From a virus, in IMG/VR virus record IMGVR_UViG_3300006736_000023, positions 1 through 37,611 of that record: a DNA stretch of 37,611 nucleotides. One strand, written 5' to 3'. The notes below the pieces were generated by a model, which was given only the letters and a program-made list of their open reading frames with translations, did not search any database and was not told the origin of the DNA. A program made the translations under genes and the position numbers. This document shows, piece after piece, positions 29,001-36,896 of the stretch (positions are counted from its first letter, which is position 1; each line of letters starts with the position of its first letter).

Positions 29001-32000
29001 TTTCCTATAGAGGTTTCCATCAAAGTATGAGTATGGCATTCGCCCTCCTCATCGCAGACTTCTTCAACAACTCCACTTACAATAGAATGAACGTGGCCAT
29101 CTGCCCATGAGGTTTCTCCATTGTTTACGCTATCCAAAATATAAGTGTGTCGATGGCCATCATTCAATGAAGTAATTGCCTCACTTAATCCAGAGAGAGA
29201 GCCACGGTTTCTGGCGCCGGATAAAGACCCATTATCAGAAACCAAATCAGATAGGTAAAGTTCCAGGTCAAAGGCTTTAGAAAATGCATCACCGGTGTCA
29301 TAGAACCAAGGGAGCGCGCTTGTTTCGGCCGCTTCGACGTAGTCTCCGGTCCAGATGCCGTCGTCGTCATATTCCCTTTCGTCAATGGTTGTATATACAC
29401 CCCCGCTTGTGGGGTCTTTATCAGCTTGTAAACCTTTGCAGTTGTCTTGAAAAGACAATGTAAGATCGGGGGTGGCTTTTCGTGCTTGCTCGGTGAGGAG
29501 AAGGGTTTTTTCATCAAAGTCCACATCAATTTTGGTGTTATATCCTAAAGTTTCTGAGTCTAGTCTTAATAAGTTAAGACCACTTCCAAAAGTTCTCACG
29601 CCGGCTTTAGCAAATGTGGTGGGGGTTTCCACATCTCCTATAAATTCGTTATTTGAATCAAAAGTAAGTGTCAATTTAGTTTGCATATAATCTTGCAACC
29701 AATCTGCGATCTTAGTAGGGAAGGCGCCTTCCTGTTTTCCTAGTTTAGGAGGATTGGGGAAGATAGCGTTAAATGCATTTTCCGGACTGAATCTACGAGG
29801 TAAATCGGCCGACGTATCTAGTGCATCCATCAATGCGGCTTCATCCTGGTCCATATAAAAATCAACATATGATCTTCTAGCATAGGATTTTCGATAATGA
29901 GCAGTAAGGGGCTGACCCATCGTGTCGGATAGAATCATATTCATCAAACCCCATTTTGCCTCCCATGGCCCGTTTCCTATCATATCGTAAGTAAATTCAA
30001 TTTTTAATGCCTCTAAATCGTTACTTAAGCCAGCTATTGTATCAGCTACAGCTTCAGGAGGTTCAATAGGCAATAAGCCATTATCACAACCCGGGTCTGA
30101 AAATAACGATGGTAACGCGTCTTCGGGAATTCCCCCCTGTAATGCGTTGGCTATATCTCCTAAATCGTTTAATGCACCGTCAGAGATATCATCGCATATT
30201 TGCTCTAGTTGAGCAGGAGTAGCTCTACCTCCCAATATTTCTTTTCGTAGTTCACAAAATTCTTCTACCTGTTCGGGAGAGGCACACGCACACAAACCGG
30301 CGGCCTGTGTGATATTATCTGGGAATGAATTTAAAAAGTCCTGCATTTGATCTTTAAAATCTGCAGGCATTAAATTACCTATGTTACAGAAAAAGCTTTT
30401 GATCGCTTCTTCGCTTTTTAGGCCCTGCTCAAAATCGGGGTACTCGTAATGAATTATTTGACGAACAACTTTTAAAAATTCCTGAGAAGGTTTACACAAA
30501 AAAGCGTCATAAAGTTCTTCGGTGGTAACAGCATTCGAAACATCTCCAGCTAAATTTAAAACTTGCTCTGAATCTGCGAGGGCTGCGGCGCCTAGGCCCA
30601 GATCACTAAATAAATCTACCAATGTATCATCGATTACTTCGTCTGGGACATCATCGCCGCAAATAGAATCTTTAATGGCATCACTAATTTTTGTGCGCCC
30701 TCCGGAAGCCAAAGCACCCAATACCTGGCCTGTAGCTCCAAGAGCTTTGCAGGCGGCCTCTCCCAATATTTCACATATTTTTGTGAAAATCATTACCAAT
30801 ATTTTTAATAATGCTTGTTGGATGGCATATTTGGCTGATTCCATCAGCAATGCGTGCGGGTCTCCTATTTTAGCCATCCAACCATACGGATTTTCATATC
30901 GCGGCATCGTAATACCACGATTAGTCGTGCAAAATGGTATTTCAAAGTCTTTAATGAAGTCTATATAGGATGGATTGAAGGGGGGTGGAACTGGACAATC
31001 TAATGTAGCAATGATATAAGAGACTATTTGGGCCCCAGGCAATTTATTCAATTCTCCTAATAAATCCATATATGCATCTGAATACAATTCTATATAAGCC
31101 AAAATTATAGCTTCCATTACAAGGTTTGGATCCAGCTTATCCTTACCGACACCTCCATCTAATTGGCGCGCCAAAGTTCGTTCATCGGTGACGGCCGCAG
31201 AAAGGGGTGAGCCTCGAGTAGTGCCAGGCGGGTCACCTTGTAGATCTGTTTTGTTTTGCTCGTCTACTAAAGCTTCATTTTGAAATGGATAACTACCATC
31301 TGCGACTGATAGATTTTCTGCGGCAATTTTGTCTGAGGTTGTTTGAAGGTCGCTTCCCGATTGAAACACGTCTCCACTTTCTAATTTCTTGTTGATTAAC
31401 GCACTCAATTCTGCTTGTTTGTCTGGGGGTAATCCCACAAACAACTTATCAAAATTTTCTAAGCTCATGGCCCGGAGTGCACTTTCAATGACAGCGGCCA
31501 TGGCCTGCTCAAAAGTCAGGCCTGAAAAGAGACAAGAAATCACCGACATCATTAGTTCTGTCATACCACAGAATTTAATTTTATCAAATGCTTCTTCCCA
31601 AAGCTCCTCTATAGAGTCTACAGAATTGGTAAGTGATCCACAAAAGGCTAAAGTTGATTTGGAATCTATCGATTCGTAAGCCTGCATTTTGGCCATCTTC
31701 ATGATATCCACATCTTGTTTGGTATCTGGATCCCACACCTGACCGATCTTAATTTTCTCGTCTATAACTCCTTGAATATCTTCGTAACATAAATTTTTGT
31801 TAAATTGATATGCTATCGCGTCCCCGAGAGAGAAAACTTCATCTAAAATATCTTCCCCTAATTGTTTTCCTTCATTAGCTAGGGCGTCTGCTACACAACT
31901 GGCTATACTTTCTTTCGGGTCAGTGTTGGCATATGCTTGATTGGTGGTGGAGTATATTGTAGGGTATGTGTACTTTTGTACAAATTCGAGCCATGGCATT

Positions 32001-33055
32001 GGCTCTCTTGCCATTAAATCACTCTCCATGTCATTTAATTGAGACAGATACGCCAGCGCTGTTGGATCTTTCCATGGTGAATTTGATCGAAAGAGAGGCT
32101 CCAATTTACTATCTTTCTTAAAAACTACAGGAGTATTAGGACATCCTTGAGTATAAATGGACAACTTAAGAAGTTCATATTCGCCACTAAAGCTAAACGT
32201 TACTTCTTCGACTTTTTCTCTTCTCCAAAATCCCCCAAACCCCCCAATACCAGCAATATTATATCCTTTTGTGTTTAAGAATTCATCTAAGTCCGGAAGC
32301 AGTTTAGCTGTGATCGAGCCCTTAATAATCCCCCAATCCCCATAGTCATCAAGAGGAAAAAGTACTCCCTCAAAGGGCGCATCTTGATAATAAAGATTAC
32401 CCTGTTCCAACTTTGTGTATATCTTATTATACCAACTGTATAGTTTTAGACCTTTTCGGATCCGCAATAATTTAAGTTTTAAATCATCAATTGTATAAGT
32501 AACTTCGCTTTCGATACCGGTGGCTTCATCGTCATCCTCTGTGTCTGAATCATCTTCGGCATCTTCTAAATTATAAACCACATCGAAAGGTAAAGAATAA
32601 AGTAACCGTAGTCGCGACATGGCGCGCGGCTCTAAATAATAATCAGTCTTCACATCCCATATAACTGCTTCCTTGACGCTTAGTTTGACAGCTTCTGAGT
32701 CATCTTTATTATTGTCCTGTAAAAATGCTGTAACGGCAGTGTCTAAAAATTCTTCAAATCGATCATTTAAAGAACCGTCAGCTTCTTCTTCTGGCAAATC
32801 GATTCGTGTTAATAATTTTTCATCAATAGTTGTCGTGTATGGAGTTTCAATGGGTACCTGAAAATAACAAATCTTTTCGTTTAAAAATACGGCGGCCGAC
32901 TCACTGCGATGCCAATTGGGAACAATTGCATTTCCATGTGGAATACAAGGACTTTCATCACACGGAGCTTCTGGTACCTCTATTACTTCGTCGCATGTAT
33001 CAACAAGCCCAGTACCGCTAGTGTCTTGATATTGTAAAAATTTTGATTCTGCCAT
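26090..33055 (-). CDS. Giant virion protein of unknown role with HxH motifs (2321 aa)
   Basis: A single intact 7-kb frame starts at the ATG 33053-33055, with a weak ribosome binding site. The protein is acidic overall, with a very acidic stretch near residues 165-185 (AEDDSDTEDDDEATG). A long hydrophobic helical segment lies near residues 735-778 (KILVMIFTKICEILGEAACK); it is more amphipathic than a clear membrane span. Residues about 1298-1342 contain three HxH motifs (GHRHTY, GHVHS, CHTHT), as in metal-binding tips of phage spikes and fibres. The final residues are basic (RPRPGKSLLPWWKRRMLR). It lies between the spike-like genes and gp25-like, so it is probably a hub or baseplate protein, or carries the tail tip. 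I know no simple counterpart in T4 or P2. Confidence 0.75.
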   Translation of the reverse strand: MAESKFLQYQDTSGTGLVDTCDEVIEVPEAPCDESPCIPHGNAIVPNWHRSESAAVFLNEKICYFQVPIETPYTTTIDEKLLTRIDLPEEEADGSLNDRFEEFLDTAVTAFLQDNNKDDSEAVKLSVKEAVIWDVKTDYYLEPRAMSRLRLLYSLPFDVVYNLEDAEDDSDTEDDDEATGIESEVTYTIDDLKLKLLRIRKGLKLYSWYNKIYTKLEQGNLYYQDAPFEGVLFPLDDYGDWGIIKGSITAKLLPDLDEFLNTKGYNIAGIGGFGGFWRREKVEEVTFSFSGEYELLKLSIYTQGCPNTPVVFKKDSKLEPLFRSNSPWKDPTALAYLSQLNDMESDLMAREPMPWLEFVQKYTYPTIYSTTNQAYANTDPKESIASCVADALANEGKQLGEDILDEVFSLGDAIAYQFNKNLCYEDIQGVIDEKIKIGQVWDPDTKQDVDIMKMAKMQAYESIDSKSTLAFCGSLTNSVDSIEELWEEAFDKIKFCGMTELMMSVISCLFSGLTFEQAMAAVIESALRAMSLENFDKLFVGLPPDKQAELSALINKKLESGDVFQSGSDLQTTSDKIAAENLSVADGSYPFQNEALVDEQNKTDLQGDPPGTTRGSPLSAAVTDERTLARQLDGGVGKDKLDPNLVMEAIILAYIELYSDAYMDLLGELNKLPGAQIVSYIIATLDCPVPPPFNPSYIDFIKDFEIPFCTTNRGITMPRYENPYGWMAKIGDPHALLMESAKYAIQQALLKILVMIFTKICEILGEAACKALGATGQVLGALASGGRTKISDAIKDSICGDDVPDEVIDDTLVDLFSDLGLGAAALADSEQVLNLAGDVSNAVTTEELYDAFLCKPSQEFLKVVRQIIHYEYPDFEQGLKSEEAIKSFFCNIGNLMPADFKDQMQDFLNSFPDNITQAAGLCACASPEQVEEFCELRKEILGGRATPAQLEQICDDISDGALNDLGDIANALQGGIPEDALPSLFSDPGCDNGLLPIEPPEAVADTIAGLSNDLEALKIEFTYDMIGNGPWEAKWGLMNMILSDTMGQPLTAHYRKSYARRSYVDFYMDQDEAALMDALDTSADLPRRFSPENAFNAIFPNPPKLGKQEGAFPTKIADWLQDYMQTKLTLTFDSNNEFIGDVETPTTFAKAGVRTFGSGLNLLRLDSETLGYNTKIDVDFDEKTLLLTEQARKATPDLTLSFQDNCKGLQADKDPTSGGVYTTIDEREYDDDGIWTGDYVEAAETSALPWFYDTGDAFSKAFDLELYLSDLVSDNGSLSGARNRGSLSGLSEAITSLNDGHRHTYILDSVNNGETSWADGHVHSIVSGVVEEVCDEEGECHTHTLMETSIGKTAATTNSPRDTARIRILEKSNMTGITFTKLAAMVPVVRLKILGKEIVLFDELQNLLTPKNSTDTVDSVGGLIAWLASWGTAGAGADFFEFPSIIMQDVKYEFLSVDDTLDGINFDNYPTFLSTFSGYQTEAPQVVLLEEILKNNGYYVTNLKSEYDTIAGDLANLIAAEVAYNDNGFSYGATYDDLGVEDVEYVIEEDVGNSVAGTNYYDVTISVTADDPGWMQVLYGDERPILNRDMIMGISRMQYDDNVGGTKTNRVFYLDPLSYGGSYVNPPLHIAPPKSEGWLGFVEVMFPEMSPCKPYTTDLIDFQDIQQKINDTYPNIPEDERLKDDPDCVEELPYNRILTRSDTSGLEGLISAAIRVYVSANFVKSMATFTKFNPSFPDVFSSLYAQYIVEDMEAGFKDAQKAFWEFFNPFKNSKFWYGFLEQTVQLYGRKVDDGSIIEPPEDVLDALARLNDMQQGYAYPDKAELKEERGQMAGLFETLKGYRSDKNYEAIQATEDDAKLIFKELVKEELNFIGNKLIENLKLVGMGPDIYDLDYYILQYLSTGGDSLTLNEEMKRTYVDLPTEGEEYYSSGAEFASPDGSEYVGYYHVTTDEEDGSPLYMAGEFHSDAEHDILTPFANKIEVNVGDIAPLGTAGTGGSISSTNSNDTETYGTKPFIIEKYIRIGDSYDTPENQIDIISANSSDLNISDVYPGTLELVTDTNDEVVGLTGELGVRYGLRFSINLSGGPYIITEVEIDALDVKVNQLDPLESNSMLLLCLVNLLKEDDRFRMVAHYIFPLSKLTATTAIYNGEAFLPSIGEKVVPVGQVKSDALSDKPGMNVGFELINAAGTVTDIATGDAVSVRAVVGGVAGWANKVDRDPSSLVNPLAGVGVVDYDEWDQVLLRNSKSKIKRMFKNYYNGRDWEDDDEAGSEDSAGVILTNQLKEKFRPRPGKSLLPWWKRRMLRTNPFNASGELCEEKD

Positions 33056-33071
33056 TTAAATGTCTTTGTGA

Positions 33072-34070
33072 TTAAGTTGTTCTTACGTTTCTGCTGCAAA
33101 TATATTTGCTTCCTGCGGGATGTAGATAATTAAGTTCCCATAACGATAAATTTACTCTAGTGTGATATAAGGGATTGATGGTGTCACTCCGCATTCTGTT
33201 TACATACTCTTGACATATGTTAGCGGGAACGGCGCATGGAGGACACACTGCAGTGAGAGCGTCAAAAGCCATACCTATGGTATTGATAATTTTGGTATTA
33301 AAACGAGCATATTGATACGTAGCTTTTTGTATATCTTCCACACTCTCAAGAAGTTCTCGTAGTGCATCTTTTGTATTGCCTCCAAGCAAAACCGGCTGGA
33401 TCGCTTTGATAGCACTGGAGTCTAGAAACTTGCCGCCAGGAATAATATGTTCGCCCGAAAAGTTTCCTGCGTTCAATTCAATAATGGGCCCAGCGGCTAT
33501 TGGGAATCCTAAAGAATTAGTTTCACCATCATTTCCGTAGCCTCTAAACCCTTTTGCTGTTCCTGTTACTATTTTAACTCCCTCTCTTCCAATAATACGA
33601 ACCCCATCAGCTTTAATGCCTATGCCAGATCCAGGGGACGGCATTGCGGTTCCTTCTATTCCAAAGTTCTTATCTAAATCTGTTAATTGGCTAATATAAA
33701 CTCTCGCTGCGTCAGCTATAAAACTATTATTGACTATTGAACCGGGCTCGGGTCCTTCCCCATCTCGTGTCGACGACATTCTCCCAACCACTACATCAAT
33801 AGAATTGGCAATTTGGGCGCCTTGGGCGCCCCAGCCCGAGGCTACTCCTGTTGGACGATCAGTTCCTAAAACTATATAAGATCCTTCCCTTTGTATCCAA
33901 CTTTCATTTGGAGCTTGATAAAAGTTTAATTCAGGCCCGCAAACATTATTATGATATAACCCGCTCCGGGGAGGAACTGTATTAATAGAGCCCAACTCAG
34001 TGAGAGTAGCCTCCACAGTGGGACAATTGGGTGGATCTAACGTATTTTCAGGATTATAGATTTTAGGCAT
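33072..34070 (-). CDS. Probable spike or hub component (332 aa)
   Basis: The ATG is at 34068-34070, 12 bases after the amidase gene ends; the ribosome binding site is weak. Residues about 145-215 form a Gly/Ile/Val-rich repetitive stretch (GIGIKADGVRIIGREGVKIV) like the short-period beta-prisms and beta-helices of tail spikes such as the C-terminal part of T4 gp5. The region 225-270 is helical. Cysteines at 276 and 279 (CPPC) with others at 16, 44, 287 and 325 could bind metal or form a disulfide. It lies directly downstream of the hub-amidase gene, so it may supply the puncturing spike that the amidase fusion lacks. The family is not recognised; the role is inferred. Confidence 0.7.
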   Translation of the reverse strand: MPKIYNPENTLDPPNCPTVEATLTELGSINTVPPRSGLYHNNVCGPELNFYQAPNESWIQREGSYIVLGTDRPTGVASGWGAQGAQIANSIDVVVGRMSSTRDGEGPEPGSIVNNSFIADAARVYISQLTDLDKNFGIEGTAMPSPGSGIGIKADGVRIIGREGVKIVTGTAKGFRGYGNDGETNSLGFPIAAGPIIELNAGNFSGEHIIPGGKFLDSSAIKAIQPVLLGGNTKDALRELLESVEDIQKATYQYARFNTKIINTIGMAFDALTAVCPPCAVPANICQEYVNRMRSDTINPLYHTRVNLSLWELNYLHPAGSKYICSRNVRTT

Positions 34071-34081
34071 TTTTAGTTTGG

Positions 34082-35587
34082 CTACCCTTTGGCACCTGGT
34101 TTACCTACACTTCCGAGGCCTCCGGCTGCAGCAACCGCTGTTGAGTCGGTAGAAGTTGGAGGCGAAACAATAGATTTTTCTACCGCGCCCGACGTAGAGT
34201 TTTGAGCTAATATAATGGGTATCCCATCTATTTGGGCTTTGACTGCTTCCATAAAAATATCCCAATCCCAGCCCCCTTCATAGCCGAATTTTTCTTTGTT
34301 CCTTTCCGGGTAAGTTCCAGGTCCATATTTATTTTTGCGATACTCATCGTGGCCAACAATATGTTTCCTATCCACAGGAATATCATTTCTCACGGCAATT
34401 TCTGCCACTAATTTAACCACTGCATGCATCATAGTAGGATTAAACATTCCCGGCTTACATTCTGCAGCTATTGTATGGCTATGATGTCCCAACATTTCAA
34501 TGCCTATGGAGCGCTTATTTCCGCCAGGAACTTTACCGGCATGTACAACTACATCTTTTTCCAGCGCTCCCTGCACTACATCTCCATTTCCATCGACGGC
34601 ATAATGAATCCCTACATTCTTCGGCCCCTTCTCTAATGCGGATCCTGGAGGATCTAAATAGGATACGTTGTCATAATAATGAATTTTCTTACAATGAAAA
34701 CCCTCTGGGGCTGCTTTTGTTGGATCACAAGAAACAAATTTACCATCGACCTTATATGCATCATAGTGGCCGGCAGCGAAATAATTAATTACACCCTGGG
34801 CCGTTTGCTTATTGTAGCAACGGCCGGCCGTTATGTGAAGAACTATCTTATTAGGATCGCGATAGCCCTTCTCGCCTTTGGCGGGCCGCGATTTATAAAA
34901 CATCGCTTGATTAGCGCCTAGGGTTGTGGGTTCTAAGGTTTTTGGCGTAGGGGGAACTCCTGGGCTCGGCGGTGTGGGGTCCTCAATCTGCGCAGACTTG
35001 GGGTTTTTGGCTGCTTCTTCTGGGTCTTGGGCCGGTACCGTTGCCTTTTCTTCATCGAAAGTATCTGCTATTTGATAGCAGCTTTGTTTATCGGCTTTAG
35101 TTGCTGCGGCCCCTCCAGCCACAGATAGCCCTACATAAGTTCCATTGGCCAAATCATAAGGCCCGGTTGTTCCTGGCTTTAGTTCCACTCTCACCATGTC
35201 TCCCACTCCTGGCATTTCTGTTGAAATGCCATCATTAACAAAAGTAGTGTGATCTGTGAGGAGTCGTTTAATGGCTTCGGGACATGTCCCTGTACTTAAT
35301 TCACAGGGGTCATCTAGAAATTGACCATGAAGCTCTTTGATCCTTCCCTTGAAATAAAATTTTAATCTTTTCTTGTTTGGGGGTAACGTCGCATCAATAT
35401 CCCCCCCCGATTGAGCTTCGCTCCACACACTTACATCCATCGGCTTTGGAGTCTCAAGAACTTTAGCCAAAAAAGTAGGGCCCTTTATCGCATTATAATC
35501 AAACGCTTTTCTAATACTATTATCAAAAAGATCCAATGCAGACACATTATCAGTAAAAAGCGAAGGGTCATGAAAGTCTTTAGCCAT
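34082..35587 (-). CDS. Baseplate hub protein fused to N-acetylmuramoyl-L-alanine amidase (501 aa)
   Basis: Residues about 36-155 look like the OB-fold of a gp5-type hub: FLAKVLETPKP, FKGRIKELHG, and EMPGVGDMVRVELKPG. A Pro-rich linker (about 186-222) leads to an amidase_2 domain (about 245-450), which cuts the bond between muramic acid and L-alanine in peptidoglycan. Candidate zinc ligands are His251 in IVLHITAG and His413 in IVGHDEY, with Asp441 in GGWDWD or a nearby residue as the third; His349 in VVVHAG is a further conserved-looking His. The C-terminal tail (about 455-501) is Ser/Thr/Ala-rich and possibly disordered. In T4 gp5 the enzyme is a lysozyme, so here the activity differs. The ATG at 35585-35587 has AAGGAGAAG upstream. 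It would act in the periplasm during DNA injection. A G8 run lies at 35401-35408. Confidence 0.88.
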   Translation of the reverse strand: MAKDFHDPSLFTDNVSALDLFDNSIRKAFDYNAIKGPTFLAKVLETPKPMDVSVWSEAQSGGDIDATLPPNKKRLKFYFKGRIKELHGQFLDDPCELSTGTCPEAIKRLLTDHTTFVNDGISTEMPGVGDMVRVELKPGTTGPYDLANGTYVGLSVAGGAAATKADKQSCYQIADTFDEEKATVPAQDPEEAAKNPKSAQIEDPTPPSPGVPPTPKTLEPTTLGANQAMFYKSRPAKGEKGYRDPNKIVLHITAGRCYNKQTAQGVINYFAAGHYDAYKVDGKFVSCDPTKAAPEGFHCKKIHYYDNVSYLDPPGSALEKGPKNVGIHYAVDGNGDVVQGALEKDVVVHAGKVPGGNKRSIGIEMLGHHSHTIAAECKPGMFNPTMMHAVVKLVAEIAVRNDIPVDRKHIVGHDEYRKNKYGPGTYPERNKEKFGYEGGWDWDIFMEAVKAQIDGIPIILAQNSTSGAVEKSIVSPPTSTDSTAVAAAGGLGSVGKPGAKG

Positions 35588-35879
35588 CGTTGACTTCTCC
35601 TTGAATCATATCAAATAAACTATTCTTATCTTCCTCTGACAATCCCTTATTTTGAGTTTGACCTTTTTGTCTCAACCCAATTATCTTTACTAGTTGTTCA
35701 TTAGATCTCTGCAATGTTTCTACGTGTTTGGCGGCCACTGGGCTAAGATACTTATTTTGTTCTGGCTCCCTCACTATTTGATTAGCTACCTCATTTAGAA
35801 ATTCACGCGCTAGTTTTCTATCACTGCGAATATTATCGAGCGCTTCTTCAATCAGATTTTCTAAATTGTGGCTACTCAT
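35580..35879 (-). CDS. Small helical protein, hypothetical (99 aa)
   Basis: I take the ATG at 35877-35879, which overlaps the TGA of the sigma gene as ATGA and has GGGAG five bases upstream; a TTG 18 bases earlier is also in frame but lacks such a site. The gene overlaps the next by eight bases. The protein is almost wholly helical and charged (NLENLIEEALDNIRSDRKLA, then HVETLQRSNEQLVKIIGLRQ) and could form a coiled coil. There is no membrane span. Coupling to the sigma gene suggests a late-transcription partner (a gp33-like coactivator is one possibility) or a structural chaperone, but I see no sequence match to either. Confidence 0.75.
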   Translation of the reverse strand: MSSHNLENLIEEALDNIRSDRKLAREFLNEVANQIVREPEQNKYLSPVAAKHVETLQRSNEQLVKIIGLRQKGQTQNKGLSEEDKNSLFDMIQGEVNDG

Positions 35880-36580
35880 ATCACTCCCGTGTCCCAATCT
35901 TGCTTAAAATTATAATATCTCTTCCGAAATTTCTTTAAGGAGTTAACAATCTGTTTGGTGTTAAGTCCTGTGATCTCTCGAAGATATAAATAAATAGCTT
36001 TCTTATTAAAAATATCAATATCCTCTTTTGACTCAAAAAGTATGTTAATCGCTTTATATACTTTTAAATCGTTCTCCTTCATTTGAGATGTATCCCACGA
36101 TTTGAGTTCTGTGTAAAACTTTTTCCAGAATTCATCCTCTTCCCTATGAGTCAAATACGATTCTTCAGTAGAAAGATATTGTTCCTCATAGCTCTTAGAA
36201 ATGTTGTTTAAATCCACCTCTCGCTTGTTTTGTTTCTGCTGTTTTTTAACCTTATGAATAAACCAGTTCTTTGTGATTACCGAAAAATAAGAAAAGGCGG
36301 AAGAGCCTCTTTCAGGATCGTATTTGCCGAGTATAGTCATTAACCATATCTTACATTCTTCTCTCAGAGAATCAATATTTGGCAGACTGGTGAACTTGTA
36401 AGTGAACACGATCTTGTCCACCATTTCATTAAATGCAGGCCCAATATATTTAATATAAAGTTCTGTTCTTATTTGAAGACACTCTGTATTGGCATATTTG
36501 ACAATGGCGTCTTCATGGACTTGTGTAAAGTAATAGTTTTTTTTAGATTTCTTCGGCTTCGTTGTCTTCAGCTTCATCAT
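35876..36580 (-). CDS. gp55-like late-transcription sigma factor (234 aa)
   Basis: T4 gp55 redirects host RNA polymerase to late promoters of the TATAAATA type and works with the DNA sliding clamp. Residues about 71-117 contain a region-2-like core: LREECKIWLMTILGKYDPER, then AFSYFSVITKNWFIHKVKKQ, with the YDP..G..AF.YF pattern of phage late sigma factors. Residues about 190-222 form a second helical pair (TGLNTKQIVNSLKKFRKRYY) that may bind DNA. The N-terminus is Lys-rich. T4 gp55 is 185 residues, so this one is slightly longer. I choose the ATG at 36578-36580, with AAGGAG nine bases upstream; an in-frame TTG precedes it and a second ATG follows it. It overlaps the acidic 72-residue gene by 38 bases. 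Confidence 0.85.
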   Translation of the reverse strand: MMKLKTTKPKKSKKNYYFTQVHEDAIVKYANTECLQIRTELYIKYIGPAFNEMVDKIVFTYKFTSLPNIDSLREECKIWLMTILGKYDPERGSSAFSYFSVITKNWFIHKVKKQQKQNKREVDLNNISKSYEEQYLSTEESYLTHREEDEFWKKFYTELKSWDTSQMKENDLKVYKAINILFESKEDIDIFNKKAIYLYLREITGLNTKQIVNSLKKFRKRYYNFKQDWDTGVI

Positions 36581-36761
36581 CAAGTGGGTCTCCTTCGTGC
36601 TCCAATGCCTCAGCTTCAGTTAAAGAATAAATATATTCAAATGTCTCTAATTGTTCATTAAAGGACACTGCATGCTCAAGAAGGTGCGCTAGTGTTTCGT
36701 CACCATAAAACATTTCCAATTCATATACCGATTTTGCATGGGTAGCAAAAGAATTGATCAT
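36543..36761 (-). CDS. Small acidic protein, hypothetical (72 aa)
   Basis: The ATG at 36759-36761 directly follows the TAA of the 44-residue gene with no gap and there is no good ribosome binding site, so translation probably depends on reinitiation. The first 45 residues are helical (MINSFATHAKSVYELEMFYG); the last 25 are very acidic (LDDEAEDNEAEEI). Such acidic tails occur in nucleic-acid mimics and in polymerase- or clamp-binding proteins, but no match is recognised. The 38-base overlap with the sigma gene suggests joint expression. Confidence 0.65.
   Translation of the reverse strand: MINSFATHAKSVYELEMFYGDETLAHLLEHAVSFNEQLETFEYIYSLTEAEALEHEGDPLDDEAEDNEAEEI
36590..36595 (-). promoter_or_regulatory. 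Ribosome binding site of the sigma factor gene
   Basis: AAGGAG on the minus strand lies nine bases ahead of the ATG at 36580, inside the coding end of the acidic protein gene. It favours that ATG over the TTG at 36583. Confidence 0.6.
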
Positions 36762-36896
36762 TTATTGAAGATCGCCAAGCTCTTCGGATATTGCCAAGAG
36801 GCGCACTATGGCCCCTCTCACGTAATATATTAAACCGATATTCAAAAGCACAGAAAATAATAATACAGCACTTAATATCATTTCAAGACGACTCAT
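36762..36896 (-). CDS. Single-pass membrane microprotein (44 aa)
   Basis: The minus strand from the ATG at 36894-36896 encodes 44 residues ending at a TAA that touches the next ATG. A hydrophobic helix covers about residues 6-25 (MILSAVLLFSVLLNIGLIYY), followed by a basic turn (VRGAIVR) and an acidic amphipathic end. This fits an inner-membrane protein with the C-terminus in the cytoplasm. The start overlaps the end of the zinc ribbon gene by 14 bases. The frame fills the only gap in this gene cluster exactly, which argues that it is real. Possible roles are lysis control (holin or antiholin-like) or a membrane effector on the host; neither is shown by the sequence. Confidence 0.7.
   Translation of the reverse strand: MSRLEMILSAVLLFSVLLNIGLIYYVRGAIVRLLAISEELGDLQ

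Noticed and set aside
30522-30968. 148-residue plus-strand frame within the 2321-residue gene
   Set aside because: It is antisense to an intact frame and shows no domain pattern.
35880-35897. TTG start 18 bases upstream of the 99-residue gene
   Set aside because: The ATGA overlap with the sigma stop and the GGGAG upstream of the ATG favour the ATG at 35879.
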